Below, in pieces: positions 17,455-25,236 of a DNA stretch of 64,000 nt. Numbering within the stretch: position 1 is the first letter of the stretch; each line of letters begins with the position of its first letter. Both the position numbers and the translations under genes were made by a program. The notes under the pieces were generated by a model. The model saw only the letters and a list, made by a program, of their open reading frames with translations. It did no database searches and was not told where the DNA came from. Source of the DNA: Bacteroidota bacterium (lineage in GTDB: Bacteria > Bacteroidota > Ignavibacteria > Kryptoniales > JAKASW01); contig JAMCQL010000072.1 in assembly GCA_023381615.1 (NCBI GenBank), positions 1 to 64,000 on the forward strand, given 5' to 3'.

Positions 17455-17821
17455 CACCGACGTTTTAATCTGGTACATGCGGGGGAACAAGAATGCCTAT
17501 AAGGTCATTGAAGGGCAAAACGGATTTTTCATTTCAGTGGTTACTTATATGGAATTGATCCAGGGGATGCGCAACAAAGGTGAGCTTGCAATACTAAGAA
17601 GGGCACTGAGAAGGTGGGACGCGAAAATTCTATATCTCAATGAAGACGTTTCAGCAAAAGCGATGTTCTTCGTCGAGCAGCATTATTTAAGTCATTCAAT
17701 TGTCCTGACTGATGCATTGATTGGAGCGACGGCAGTATCAAACGGATTAAAACTATTGACTGGGAACATTAGACATTATAAGATATTGAAAAACATAGAA
17801 CTAGAATCATTCAAACCTTAG
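17441..17821 (+). CDS. VapC-family PIN-domain toxin
   Basis: The 126-residue PIN protein has its acidic residues in place: FQVDTDVLIW (Asp5 and Asp7), YMELIQGM (Glu38) and VLTDALIGATA (Asp near 92). Such toxins are Mg2+-dependent RNases that cut tRNA or rRNA. The start is a GTG within the 3' end of the antitoxin gene, preceded by GAGGAGGGAG. It forms a standard module with the Phd-like gene. Confidence 0.9.
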   Translation: MFQVDTDVLIWYMRGNKNAYKVIEGQNGFFISVVTYMELIQGMRNKGELAILRRALRRWDAKILYLNEDVSAKAMFFVEQHYLSHSIVLTDALIGATAVSNGLKLLTGNIRHYKILKNIELESFKP

Positions 17822-17891
17822 ACAGAAAGAGCAAGAAGTGCATTAGAAGGTTCAGTGAGCAGGTCTTCAGCAAACAACTGATTGCCAAAAG

Positions 17892-18776
17892 ATGAACAAT
17901 ACAGTCGAAATCGTGAATGCTGACGTCATGGAATGGTTCAATCGAAGCAAGGATGTGGTGTTCCATCTTTCGTTTCTCGATCCGCCGTTCAATCAGGGGA
18001 AAGACTATAGATTCTTTGAAGATAATCTCTCGCATGAAGAGTACTGGGGATGGATAGAGAAAGTCCTTGCGGAAACATACGAGCGAACCGTCGAGGGTGG
18101 AGCAATTTATTTCATGCAGCGCGAAAAGAACACAGAATTTGTCTTGAGTGCGCTCAGAGAAACCGGTTGGTCATTTCAAAACTTGATAATCTGGAGAAAG
18201 AAGACTTCTGCCGTTCCAGTGTCGACTCGGTTTGGGAAGCAATTCCAAATAATTGCTTATTCCATCAAAGGTGAGAAGTCTCGTGTTTTCAACAGACTGC
18301 GTATTCAACCGCCGCTCCCTCCTGACTATAAGTATGACAGAGAAACCGGCATCTTCGTGACCGATGTCTGGGACGACATACGTGAGTTAACTTCGGGTTA
18401 CTTCGCCGGGGATGAAGCAATTAGATCAGAGAACGGGGAAAGGTTTCATAAACAGCAAGCCCCGATAGCATTGCTTTTGAGGATAATAATGTCGTCGAGT
18501 AATGTCGGCGATATGGTATTTGACCCGTTCGCGGGAACCGGAACGACACTTGCCGTTGCCCAACAGCTGAAGAGAAATTCGATAGGCATTGACATTGACC
18601 CAGACAATGTGAAGTTGATCCAGCGCCGGCTTAAGGAACACAGACACTCTGATGACATTTCAAAATATTTTGATTACTACAGATACACTGATGGACTTGC
18701 TTCTATACTAGGTATGGAAGGGACGCAAGATACCAATCGGCCTAAGTCCAAACAAGCTACGCTGTTTGAGAAGTGA
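17892..18776 (+). CDS. Type II DNA methyltransferase (beta class, N6-A or N4-C)
   Basis: The 294-residue protein has the catalytic motif LDPPFNQG (residues 29-36) ahead of the AdoMet motif DPFAGTGTTLA (about 213-223), the motif order of beta-class amino-methyltransferases. The C-terminal IGIDIDPDNVKLIQRRL is also typical. It should methylate the target site of the neighbouring nuclease. The nuclease gene starts the base after its stop codon. The recognition sequence cannot be predicted. Confidence 0.92.
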   Translation: MNNTVEIVNADVMEWFNRSKDVVFHLSFLDPPFNQGKDYRFFEDNLSHEEYWGWIEKVLAETYERTVEGGAIYFMQREKNTEFVLSALRETGWSFQNLIIWRKKTSAVPVSTRFGKQFQIIAYSIKGEKSRVFNRLRIQPPLPPDYKYDRETGIFVTDVWDDIRELTSGYFAGDEAIRSENGERFHKQQAPIALLLRIIMSSSNVGDMVFDPFAGTGTTLAVAQQLKRNSIGIDIDPDNVKLIQRRLKEHRHSDDISKYFDYYRYTDGLASILGMEGTQDTNRPKSKQATLFEK

Positions 18777-19604
18777 ATGTACTCGATTTATCATTTCTTT
18801 AAATCTGTTGTGGACAAGAAAGGTCAACTTCGGACTGTCGAAGACCTTCGACTTTTTCCGTTCGACAATTCTCTTCTCTCCTGTAGAAGCGACGGGAAAT
18901 TCCCAGATATCGCTCTCCGATTGAACAAGCATCGAGAAGATTTTTCGGGGGGAGAACTCATAGAGATTAAGGACAGCAAGAGCTATTCGATTCCATCATT
19001 TAATTCAACTCTTCCAACCGGCAGTAAAAAGATCTCGGAGATCGTGGGGAGCGAAAGCGATATTAAACACCAAATGGAGAAGGCGGAAGACGATATCTTC
19101 TCTTTGGTAGACAGGGATGTTTACTATTTTATCAGAGGATGGAAAAAGGGAAATCTGAAGGTATGCCTTGTTCATGGTTCATTCTTCGAAACTGTCCGCG
19201 TGGAAGAATTGATCAAAGGTGCATTCGCGCAAGTCTTGGAGGAACGACTAAAGGAAACGGGCGAAAAACTACCTGATGAGGTTAAGGCCAAGCTTGTGTC
19301 AATTTTCTCAAAGCAAAATAACTTCAAAAAAGTGAGAGATGTTCAGAAGGCATCTGTCAAGTTGAGATTCAGAATCATGACGGAAGTCAAGAGCGAGGGA
19401 AACGTTCTAAATTCTAAGCAATACCGCGATATTCTAGACAACTCGCTAAACCTGATCGTTCCATGTCATGATCTTGACGAGGAGAAGTTGCAAGATGAGA
19501 GAATGGAAGAAGTATTTGGCAAGAAAAGATTATCAAACTTGCATCGGGTGAAAGTGAAACATCCCTTGAACGGTTACTTCATTGCTTTTCAAACATTAAT
19601 TTAA
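18777..19604 (+). CDS. Type II restriction endonuclease, PD-(D/E)XK fold
   Basis: The 275-residue protein shows PDIALRL (Asp44) followed by GGELIEIKDSKSYSIPSFNS, giving Glu63-X-Lys65. This is the PD...ExK catalytic arrangement, and the conserved SFNST-PTGSK context follows. It directly abuts the methyltransferase gene (stop TGA, then ATG). The context and motif make restriction activity likely. The long charged C-terminal half presumably binds DNA. Specificity is unknown. Confidence 0.82.
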   Translation: MYSIYHFFKSVVDKKGQLRTVEDLRLFPFDNSLLSCRSDGKFPDIALRLNKHREDFSGGELIEIKDSKSYSIPSFNSTLPTGSKKISEIVGSESDIKHQMEKAEDDIFSLVDRDVYYFIRGWKKGNLKVCLVHGSFFETVRVEELIKGAFAQVLEERLKETGEKLPDEVKAKLVSIFSKQNNFKKVRDVQKASVKLRFRIMTEVKSEGNVLNSKQYRDILDNSLNLIVPCHDLDEEKLQDERMEEVFGKKRLSNLHRVKVKHPLNGYFIAFQTLI

Positions 19605-19609
19605 AGCTG

Positions 19610-19981
19610 ATGGAAATCATGAAGGTCAGTAGACATTCCACGAGTCAATCAGAGGCGAGATTTAGAGGCAACGGGTACAGATTTCGCGTGGTTGAAGACA
19701 GGGGATATTTTTCTATTGAGGCAACTGACATCGTATCATTAAGATACTCTTCAATCAATAACGTGAACGGGATTATGGCTGAATTCGTTGATGATGATAT
19801 TGACAATCCCAAGTTTGAAGATTCCACGTGGGTTGTTTCGCAAAAAAATGGTAAGAAATTGTTCAAAACTGCTATAGATATGCTGTCGAGTAAGCGTTAC
19901 GTGGAGTATTTAGAGAGATGTTTAGACGAGGATAGATGGTGGGGGGAGTGGGAAAAACGCAGGAAGAAACCAAAGCGGTGA
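19610..19981 (+). CDS. Unknown protein linked to the restriction-modification pair
   Basis: The 123-residue protein is mixed and mostly polar (YRFRVVEDRGYFSIEATDIV, SLRYSSINNVNGIMAEFVDD) and ends in a very basic tail, WEKRRKKPKR. It starts 5 nt after the nuclease stop, so it belongs to the same transcript. ATG 19610 or 19619 is possible. I do not recognise a family. It could be a control, immunity or accessory protein of the R-M system, or an unrelated passenger. Confidence 0.6.
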   Translation: MEIMKVSRHSTSQSEARFRGNGYRFRVVEDRGYFSIEATDIVSLRYSSINNVNGIMAEFVDDDIDNPKFEDSTWVVSQKNGKKLFKTAIDMLSSKRYVEYLERCLDEDRWWGEWEKRRKKPKR

Positions 19982-20034
19982 AGTGTGGCTTGATTGAAAA
20001 ACAAAAATCGTTGAGACACTCGATTTAACTATTG

Positions 20035-20925
20035 ATGCCAGTTCAAGAGAGAGTTTGGACAGTCTTAGACATAATCAAATGGGGGACTAACTATCTTACC
20101 GAGAAGGGTTTTGATGAAGCGAGGTTGACCGTCGAACTTCTTCTTGCGGCGGCACTCGACACGAAAAGATTCGATCTCTATGTGAAACACGATCAGCCGC
20201 TGAAGAGAAACGAGCTCGACAAGTTCAAGGTTCTTCTGAAAAGACGCCTTTCGCACGAGCCGGTGCAATATATTCTCGGCAGGACGAATTTTTATTCGAT
20301 TGATTTAAAGGTTGACCGCCGCGTGCTTATCCCGCGTCCCGAAACGGAAATTCTTGCCGAAGCCGTCATCGAGCATTGCAGGACCTTTCTCTCACAGAAA
20401 GAGTCGATTCGCATTTTGGATATTGGCACGGGTTCGGGATGCGTTGCAATAGCCGCTGCCCGGTTCGTAAAGAATTCCATCGTCACTGCTATCGACGAAA
20501 GTCAAGGCGCGCTCGATCTCGCAGGTGAAAACGCACAAGAGACCAGCACCGAAGAAAAAATTACTTTCAAGAAAGTGGACTTTCTGAAACTCGAAAAGAA
20601 TATTTTTGAACACGAGTTTGACATAGTTGTTTCAAATCCGCCCTATGTTCCGCAATCTGAAATCGCATCGCTCGCGCAGGAAATAAAGGATTTCGAGCCG
20701 ATTGGTGCGGTTAGCGACGGCCAAGACGGACTTACTTTCTTCAAGAAAATTTCCCGGATGGCTCCCGTTCTTCTCCGCGACGGAGGATTGGTTTTTGTCG
20801 AAACGGGATTTGATCAGGCGAAGGAAGTTGAAGAAATTTTTCTGAAGGCAGGCGGCAGAGAGTTGATTGTGAAGAAAGACCTTTCTAACATTGATAGAGT
20901 TGTCAGGGCAAGGTTTTTCAAATGA
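20035..20925 (+). CDS. prmC: Peptide chain release factor N5-glutamine methyltransferase
   Basis: The 296-residue protein has an N-terminal helical domain, LSHEPVQYILGRTNFY, RPETEILAE, the AdoMet motif DIGTGSGCVAIAAA and the catalytic SNPPYVPQSEI. PrmC methylates the Gln of the GGQ motif in RF1 and RF2. The ATG at 20035 follows an in-frame TTG at 20032. It overlaps dtd by 4 nt (ATGA). prfA is not in the window. Confidence 0.94.
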   Translation: MPVQERVWTVLDIIKWGTNYLTEKGFDEARLTVELLLAAALDTKRFDLYVKHDQPLKRNELDKFKVLLKRRLSHEPVQYILGRTNFYSIDLKVDRRVLIPRPETEILAEAVIEHCRTFLSQKESIRILDIGTGSGCVAIAAARFVKNSIVTAIDESQGALDLAGENAQETSTEEKITFKKVDFLKLEKNIFEHEFDIVVSNPPYVPQSEIASLAQEIKDFEPIGAVSDGQDGLTFFKKISRMAPVLLRDGGLVFVETGFDQAKEVEEIFLKAGGRELIVKKDLSNIDRVVRARFFK

Positions 20926-21377
20926 AAGCCGTCGTTCAGCGTGTGAAGCGAAGCGCAGTGTGGATCGGCAAAGAGTTGAACAGCAAAATCGATACAGGCA
21001 TTTTGATACTGATCGGCGTGCACGAGGAGGATACCGAAAGTGATGCGGATTTCCTTGCCGACAAATGCGCTGCGCTCCGGATATTTGATGATGGAAACGG
21101 GAAAATGAATCTGTCGGTCAAGGACATTGATGGTTCGGCGATGGTCGTTTCGCAATTCACTTTGTATGGAGATGCGCGGAAAGGAAACCGTCCGAACTAC
21201 ATGCGAGCCGCAAAGCCCGAACTTGCCGAGAGACTTTATGCGTATTTCGTTGGACGACTTGAAAATTCTCTGGGAAAAGGAAGGGTTGTGACAGGAATTT
21301 TTCGCGAGATGATGGATGTTGAATTAGTGAACGACGGTCCCGTAACAATAATTATCGAGACGAGGGAACATGATTAA
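20922..21377 (+). CDS. dtd: D-aminoacyl-tRNA deacylase
   Basis: The 151-residue length and motifs are canonical: KAVVQRVKRSAVWI at the N-terminus, VVSQFTLYGDARKGNRP (catalytic SQ-T-x) and the C-terminal NDGPVTIIIET with the GP motif. It removes D-amino acids (and Gly) mischarged on tRNA. The start overlaps the prmC stop as ATGA. The 3' end overlaps the next gene by 8 nt, so this is one translationally coupled run. Confidence 0.95.
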   Translation: MKAVVQRVKRSAVWIGKELNSKIDTGILILIGVHEEDTESDADFLADKCAALRIFDDGNGKMNLSVKDIDGSAMVVSQFTLYGDARKGNRPNYMRAAKPELAERLYAYFVGRLENSLGKGRVVTGIFREMMDVELVNDGPVTIIIETREHD

Positions 21378-22095
21378 TCTATTGTTACTTTTGACGATGC
21401 TTTCCGCCCAGGGCGGATCGGTGCATCACGTTTCCGGCGCTAACGTAACGGTCTTCTATCCGCAAAATGTTGATGCGTCCGCAGCGAAAGGCTATCTCAC
21501 TGTTCTAGACCAAATGTATTCCAACGACAGCGGCAGGCTTCAGGTTGGCACGAGAGGAACATTGAGAGTCAGGCTGTGCCGCGATGCGTATCAGTTTTCA
21601 AATTTGACGGGAGCCGATTCGATTTTTTCGCCGCTCTGGAAAGACGGCACGCTTTACATTGTCGTCGGGAATGATTTGGCCGATCCGGATTACGCATCTA
21701 AACTCGAGTCCGGCGTCATCCGGGGCATTTTAAATTATACTCACTCTAACGGTGCGCCGTGGTGGCTTATCTGCTCGGCTGCGATTTACGAGAGTGGGGA
21801 ATATAGAGATTGCACGGCGCCGCCGATTGAATCGGTCAGATATTTTGCCGACCTCGATGAAAAAATTCAGGGCGCTTCCTCAGCGACCGATCTCGCCGAC
21901 CTGTGCTTTTATCTCGGCAGCACCGGCAAGTTTTTCGATTTGAAGTTTGGCGTAGGCGCATTGGTTCAGCTCATGCGGGAATTCCAGCATGAGACTACTC
22001 TGAATGCGGCTGTGAAAAAAATCTTTCACATCGACCGCGCAGAACTTGAACGCAGTTGGCGCGAGTTCCTTGCGGGGGAAACTAAGGGGGAATGA
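21370..22095 (+). CDS. Peptidase MA-like protein lacking the zinc motif
   Basis: The 241-residue protein has a short hydrophobic N-terminus (MINLLLLLTMLSAQG) and a layout like exported gluzincin-type MA-domain proteins, ending AAVKKIFHIDRAELERSWREFL. Where active members carry HExxH and a downstream EG-x-A motif, it reads GILNYTHSNGAPWWLICSA then AIYESG. No HExxH is present. I infer a catalytically dead or repurposed member. It overlaps dtd by 8 nt. Confidence 0.6.
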   Translation: MINLLLLLTMLSAQGGSVHHVSGANVTVFYPQNVDASAAKGYLTVLDQMYSNDSGRLQVGTRGTLRVRLCRDAYQFSNLTGADSIFSPLWKDGTLYIVVGNDLADPDYASKLESGVIRGILNYTHSNGAPWWLICSAAIYESGEYRDCTAPPIESVRYFADLDEKIQGASSATDLADLCFYLGSTGKFFDLKFGVGALVQLMREFQHETTLNAAVKKIFHIDRAELERSWREFLAGETKGE

Positions 22096-22122
22096 CAACC
22101 GGGATTTTCTTGATTAACAGGA

Positions 22123-23151
22123 TTGGTCGACGGAGTGCCGGCTTCTGCGGCGCTTGCTCGAGCTTCCAGGATTCCCTTGATTAGCGCGGCAGATCCTGGT
22201 AATAATGTAAACCATGTCAATCATGGTCACGGTCACTTCCTGTTTCTGTTCCTCGATGGTGTCGGGATCGGTGAGAACAATCCGGCGATAAATCCATTCT
22301 TTTCCGCTGAACTGAAGTATTTCGGGGGGATTTTTGGGGGCATTCCCTCGAGAGAGAACGGCAGTATAGAAAACGGTTCGGCTTTCGTGCAGCCCTGTGA
22401 TGCTTTGCTCGGTGTAGAGGGACTTCCGCAGAGTGGCACCGGACAAACTGCTTTGTTTACAGGTGTCAATGCGGCACAGCTTATCGGGATGCACTTCGGT
22501 CCTTATCCGCATTCTCAGATAAAGCCTCTGCTTGAAGAGAAGAACATTTTTAAGGTTTTGAAGGAGCTCGGTGCGAATGTCCACTTTGCAAACGCATTTC
22601 CGAAACAGTTCTTCGAATACATCGAGAGCGGACACCGGAAGTTGAGCGCAACGACGCTTTCCTGCATGATGAACGGTATACCACTTTGTAACGCGGATTC
22701 TCTCCGAAGCGGCGATGGAATTTCCGCCGACATAACAGCGGAGAGATGGCATTCCGAACTCGGCTATTCGGACATTGAGCCGATGAAACCTTTTGAAGCA
22801 GGCAAGGTTCTCAGAAAAATTACAGAGAAGCATGACTTCACGATGTTCGAATACTTCCTGACAGACAAAGCTGGGCACGATAAAGATAAGGAGTTAGCGG
22901 AGAGGGTTTTGGAGACATTTGATGAGTTCCTTGGAGGAATAATGGAAGATGGAATGCTGGATCTTACGATCCTGATTTCCAGCGATCATGGAAATGTTGA
23001 AGACCTTTCGACCAAAACCCACACTCTCAATCCGTCTCTCACCGCTGTCGCGGGCGAGCATGCTGACTTCTTCAAAGGGAAGCTTCCCTCGATCTGCGAC
23101 GTGACTCCGCGGATAATTGAGTTGTTCAAAGACCGTTTCCATCAATCCTAA
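22123..23151 (+). CDS. Alkaline-phosphatase-superfamily metalloenzyme
   Basis: The protein carries the superfamily metal ligands: FLDGVGIGENN (Asp), SGTGQTALFTG (Thr nucleophile position), DKAGHDKD (Asp and His), ISSDHGNVED (Asp-His) and a final THTLNP (His). It resembles cofactor-independent phosphoglycerate mutase or nucleotide-pyrophosphatase-like metalloenzymes. The substrate is unknown. The start is unclear: no ATG is in frame near the conserved FLFLFLDG, so TTG 22123 or TTG 22177 are candidates. Confidence 0.75.
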   Translation: MVDGVPASAALARASRIPLISAADPGNNVNHVNHGHGHFLFLFLDGVGIGENNPAINPFFSAELKYFGGIFGGIPSRENGSIENGSAFVQPCDALLGVEGLPQSGTGQTALFTGVNAAQLIGMHFGPYPHSQIKPLLEEKNIFKVLKELGANVHFANAFPKQFFEYIESGHRKLSATTLSCMMNGIPLCNADSLRSGDGISADITAERWHSELGYSDIEPMKPFEAGKVLRKITEKHDFTMFEYFLTDKAGHDKDKELAERVLETFDEFLGGIMEDGMLDLTILISSDHGNVEDLSTKTHTLNPSLTAVAGEHADFFKGKLPSICDVTPRIIELFKDRFHQS

Positions 23152-23233
23152 TATTTGACGAACAAGCCGAAGTCCGCCAATTTTCCATTGTTTGCCACAA
23201 AACATGCGATTCTTAAGATTTTCTTTAACTCTG

Positions 23234-23263
23234 TGGTATTAAAATGATATCATGGTGATACCA
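23234..23263. promoter_or_regulatory. Nested palindromic operator candidate before the SPFH-Arc pair
   Basis: An outer TGGTAT/ATACCA pair encloses a perfect ATGATATCAT palindrome (23244-23253). It lies just upstream of the ribosome site GGAGG and start at 23278. The operon ends with an Arc-like DNA-binding protein, so an autoregulatory site is plausible. Function is inferred. Confidence 0.5.
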
Positions 23264-23277
23264 ACATGGAGGATGGT

Positions 23278-24152
23278 ATGAATCAGATTTCTGAACGCGA
23301 AGCCCTGCACGTGAGCGGGTTTCTCATGTTTCTAGTCGGCTGGTCTTGCTTGGCTTGTCGGTACATTTCGTTCTTGCCTACGCGCACGGGAGTGGCGCGG
23401 GACACTTCTGGATCGGAATCATTTGCTTCATTCTGTTCGCTCTTGCAATCAACGGATTCTTCGTTGTTCAACCGAATGAGGCTCTTGCGCTCATTTTCTT
23501 CGGTACTTACGTTGGCAGCGTGCGTACCTCCGGCTTCTGGTGGTCGAATCCGTTTACCGTGAAGAAGCACGTTCTTCTTCGTATCCGTAACTTCAACGGC
23601 GACAAGCTCAAGGTCAATGATTCACATGGCAACCCGATCTAGATTGCTGCGGTCGTGGTGTGGCGCGTCGTTGATTCGGCAAAAGCTCTTTTTGATGTCG
23701 AGAACTACGAAACATTTGTCGGCATTCAGAGCGAGACCGCGATTAGAGCGCTAGCGACCGTGTATCCTTATGATGCACACGAAGACGGAGGAACTTCGTT
23801 ACGTGGAAACCCGGACGATATTGCAGACAAACTTCGTCAGGAAGTCCAGACGAGGCTTCAGGTCGCCGGCGTCGAGGTTATAGAAGCTCGCATCAATCAT
23901 CTCGCATACGCTCCGGAAATAGCTCAAGCCATGTTAAGACGTCAGCAGGCACAGGCAGTCATCGCCGCGAGACAGAAAATTGTCGAAGGAGCGGTCGGAA
24001 TGATGGACATGGCGATCAGGATGCTGAGCGAACAGAAAGTCATTGAACTCGATGAAGAGAGAAAAGATACTATGGTAAACAATCTGCTTGTGGTGCTTGT
24101 CCCCGAGCAGCAAGTCAGCTCGGTAATTAACACCGGTTCTCTTTACACCTGA
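23278..24152 (+). pseudogene. SPFH/band-7 domain protein, broken by a frameshift and an amber codon
   Basis: The start MNQISEREALHVSGFLMF (23278, after GGAGG) is in one frame. The homologous continuation (LLGLSVHFVLAY..., NGFFVVQPNEALALIFFGTY) is in another, so a frameshift lies between about 23310 and 23345. In the second frame GNPI is followed by TAG (23640-23642), then [17 protein letters not shown] continues unbroken to 24152; GAG is the expected codon. The intact protein would be a membrane-anchored flotillin/HflC-like scaffold of about 290 residues. Two separate lesions suggest decay, though assembly error is possible. Confidence 0.8.
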
Positions 24153-24156
24153 AATC

Positions 24157-24357
24157 ATGGCTGAGAAGAAACGCTTCCTTCTACGAATCAACGAAGATCT
24201 TTATGCGGCATTGGAGAAATGGGCGGCAGACGATCCGAGGAGTATGAACGCAGAGGTGGAATATCTTCTTACTGATGTGATGAAGAAGGCGGGACGCTGG
24301 AAAGAAGGGAGGCAAGACACAGATGCTGCACGAACGAAGAGCGATGAACCGAAGTGA
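24157..24357 (+). CDS. Arc-like ribbon-helix-helix DNA-binding protein
   Basis: The 66-residue protein begins [20 protein letters not shown] and continues [18 protein letters not shown], the ribbon-helix-helix pattern of Arc/MetJ-type regulators. It follows the SPFH gene by 4 nt, a pairing I know from Bacteroidota-type genomes. It probably represses its own operon through the palindrome at 23234-23263. The gene itself looks intact although its partner is broken. Confidence 0.75.
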   Translation: MAEKKRFLLRINEDLYAALEKWAADDPRSMNAEVEYLLTDVMKKAGRWKEGRQDTDAARTKSDEPK

Positions 24358-24393
24358 AACCGGGCGGGACACAAGCAGTGTCCCACTTGTGAA

Positions 24394-24873
24394 TTACATT
24401 ATGACCTGATTCTCAACGGCGTCATTGTTCATCGCCGAGACGAAACTTGTAACGCCTTTCTCACTTCCTATCATATCTTTTAAAGTGATCTTGCCGAGTA
24501 CCGCGTCGACGGCACTTTGTATGGACCGCCACAGCGACCGCGTCGAGCAGTCGATGATGTGATTGCAGATTGTGTTTGTCCCGGTATGTGAATCGCAGAA
24601 AGATGGTTCGTAAATTTTTCCGCCGAGCAGAGTGAGCACTTCTCCGATTACAATTTGATCCGCGGGACGCGCGAGCTTGTAACCGCCGGAGCGTCCGCGC
24701 GCGCTCTCGATAAATCCGCCGAGGCGTAATATCCGGAGAAGCTTCGCCACGTTTGCGGGACTCAAGCCTTCCATCCGGCTGATGTCGGGTATCGTCAAAC
24801 CTTCGGGCGTCTCGCAACTCCCGATGCGCAGCAAGCAGCGCATGCCATATTCTTCTTGTGCACTTACTTTCAT
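24394..24873 (-). CDS. Rrf2-family regulator, probable Fe-S sensor of the suf operon
   Basis: The 159-residue protein has the Rrf2 winged helix (MKVSAQEEYGMRCLLRIG, LSPANVAKLLRILRLGGFIES, RGRSGGYKLARP). Three cysteines cluster in FCDSHTGTNTICNHIIDCS, spaced like the IscR-type [2Fe-2S] ligands. It is the last gene of the sufBCD-DUF59 operon, so it likely senses cluster status and controls this operon. It starts 1 nt after the stop of the DUF59 gene. Confidence 0.88.
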   Translation of the reverse strand: MKVSAQEEYGMRCLLRIGSCETPEGLTIPDISRMEGLSPANVAKLLRILRLGGFIESARGRSGGYKLARPADQIVIGEVLTLLGGKIYEPSFCDSHTGTNTICNHIIDCSTRSLWRSIQSAVDAVLGKITLKDMIGSEKGVTSFVSAMNNDAVENQVIM

Positions 24874-24874
24874 T

Positions 24875-25195
24875 TTACATAAACCCTAATTCTAGTTTCG
24901 CTTCCTGAGACATCATTTCCGGCGTCCATGGCGGATCCCAAACAACTTCGACATTGACGTCGTTTACTTCCTTTATCTGCGCGACCCTCTCGTGGACTTC
25001 GATCGGCAGCGACCTCGCCGCCGGGCAGCCCGGTGCGGTGAGCGTCATCTTTATATTCACTTTCGGATCGTCGGTGACATTTATTTCATAGATCAGTCCG
25101 AGTTCCCAGATGTTAACCGGAATCTCGGGATCGTAACACTCCTTTATCGCGTCAATCACTTTATCTTCAAGAGCCTTTTTGTCTATCGCTTCCAT
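24875..25195 (-). CDS. DUF59/MIP18-type Fe-S assembly protein (SufT-like)
   Basis: The 106-residue protein carries the DUF59 signatures DPEIPVNIWELGLIYEI, MTLTAPGCPAARSLP (conserved Cys) and VWDPPWTPEMMSQEAKLELG. Such proteins help deliver or mature Fe-S clusters and are common in SUF operons. It lies between sufD and the Rrf2 gene in the same transcript. Confidence 0.9.
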   Translation of the reverse strand: MEAIDKKALEDKVIDAIKECYDPEIPVNIWELGLIYEINVTDDPKVNIKMTLTAPGCPAARSLPIEVHERVAQIKEVNDVNVEVVWDPPWTPEMMSQEAKLELGFM

Positions 25196-25236
25196 TTCAA
25201 CCTCTCAAAATGTGGCTCGGATATGTTTGTAAACCA

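Noticed and set aside
22114-22878. Leftward 254-codon frame opposite the phosphatase-superfamily gene
   Set aside because: The sense strand has all metal-ligand motifs, so the antisense frame is a shadow.
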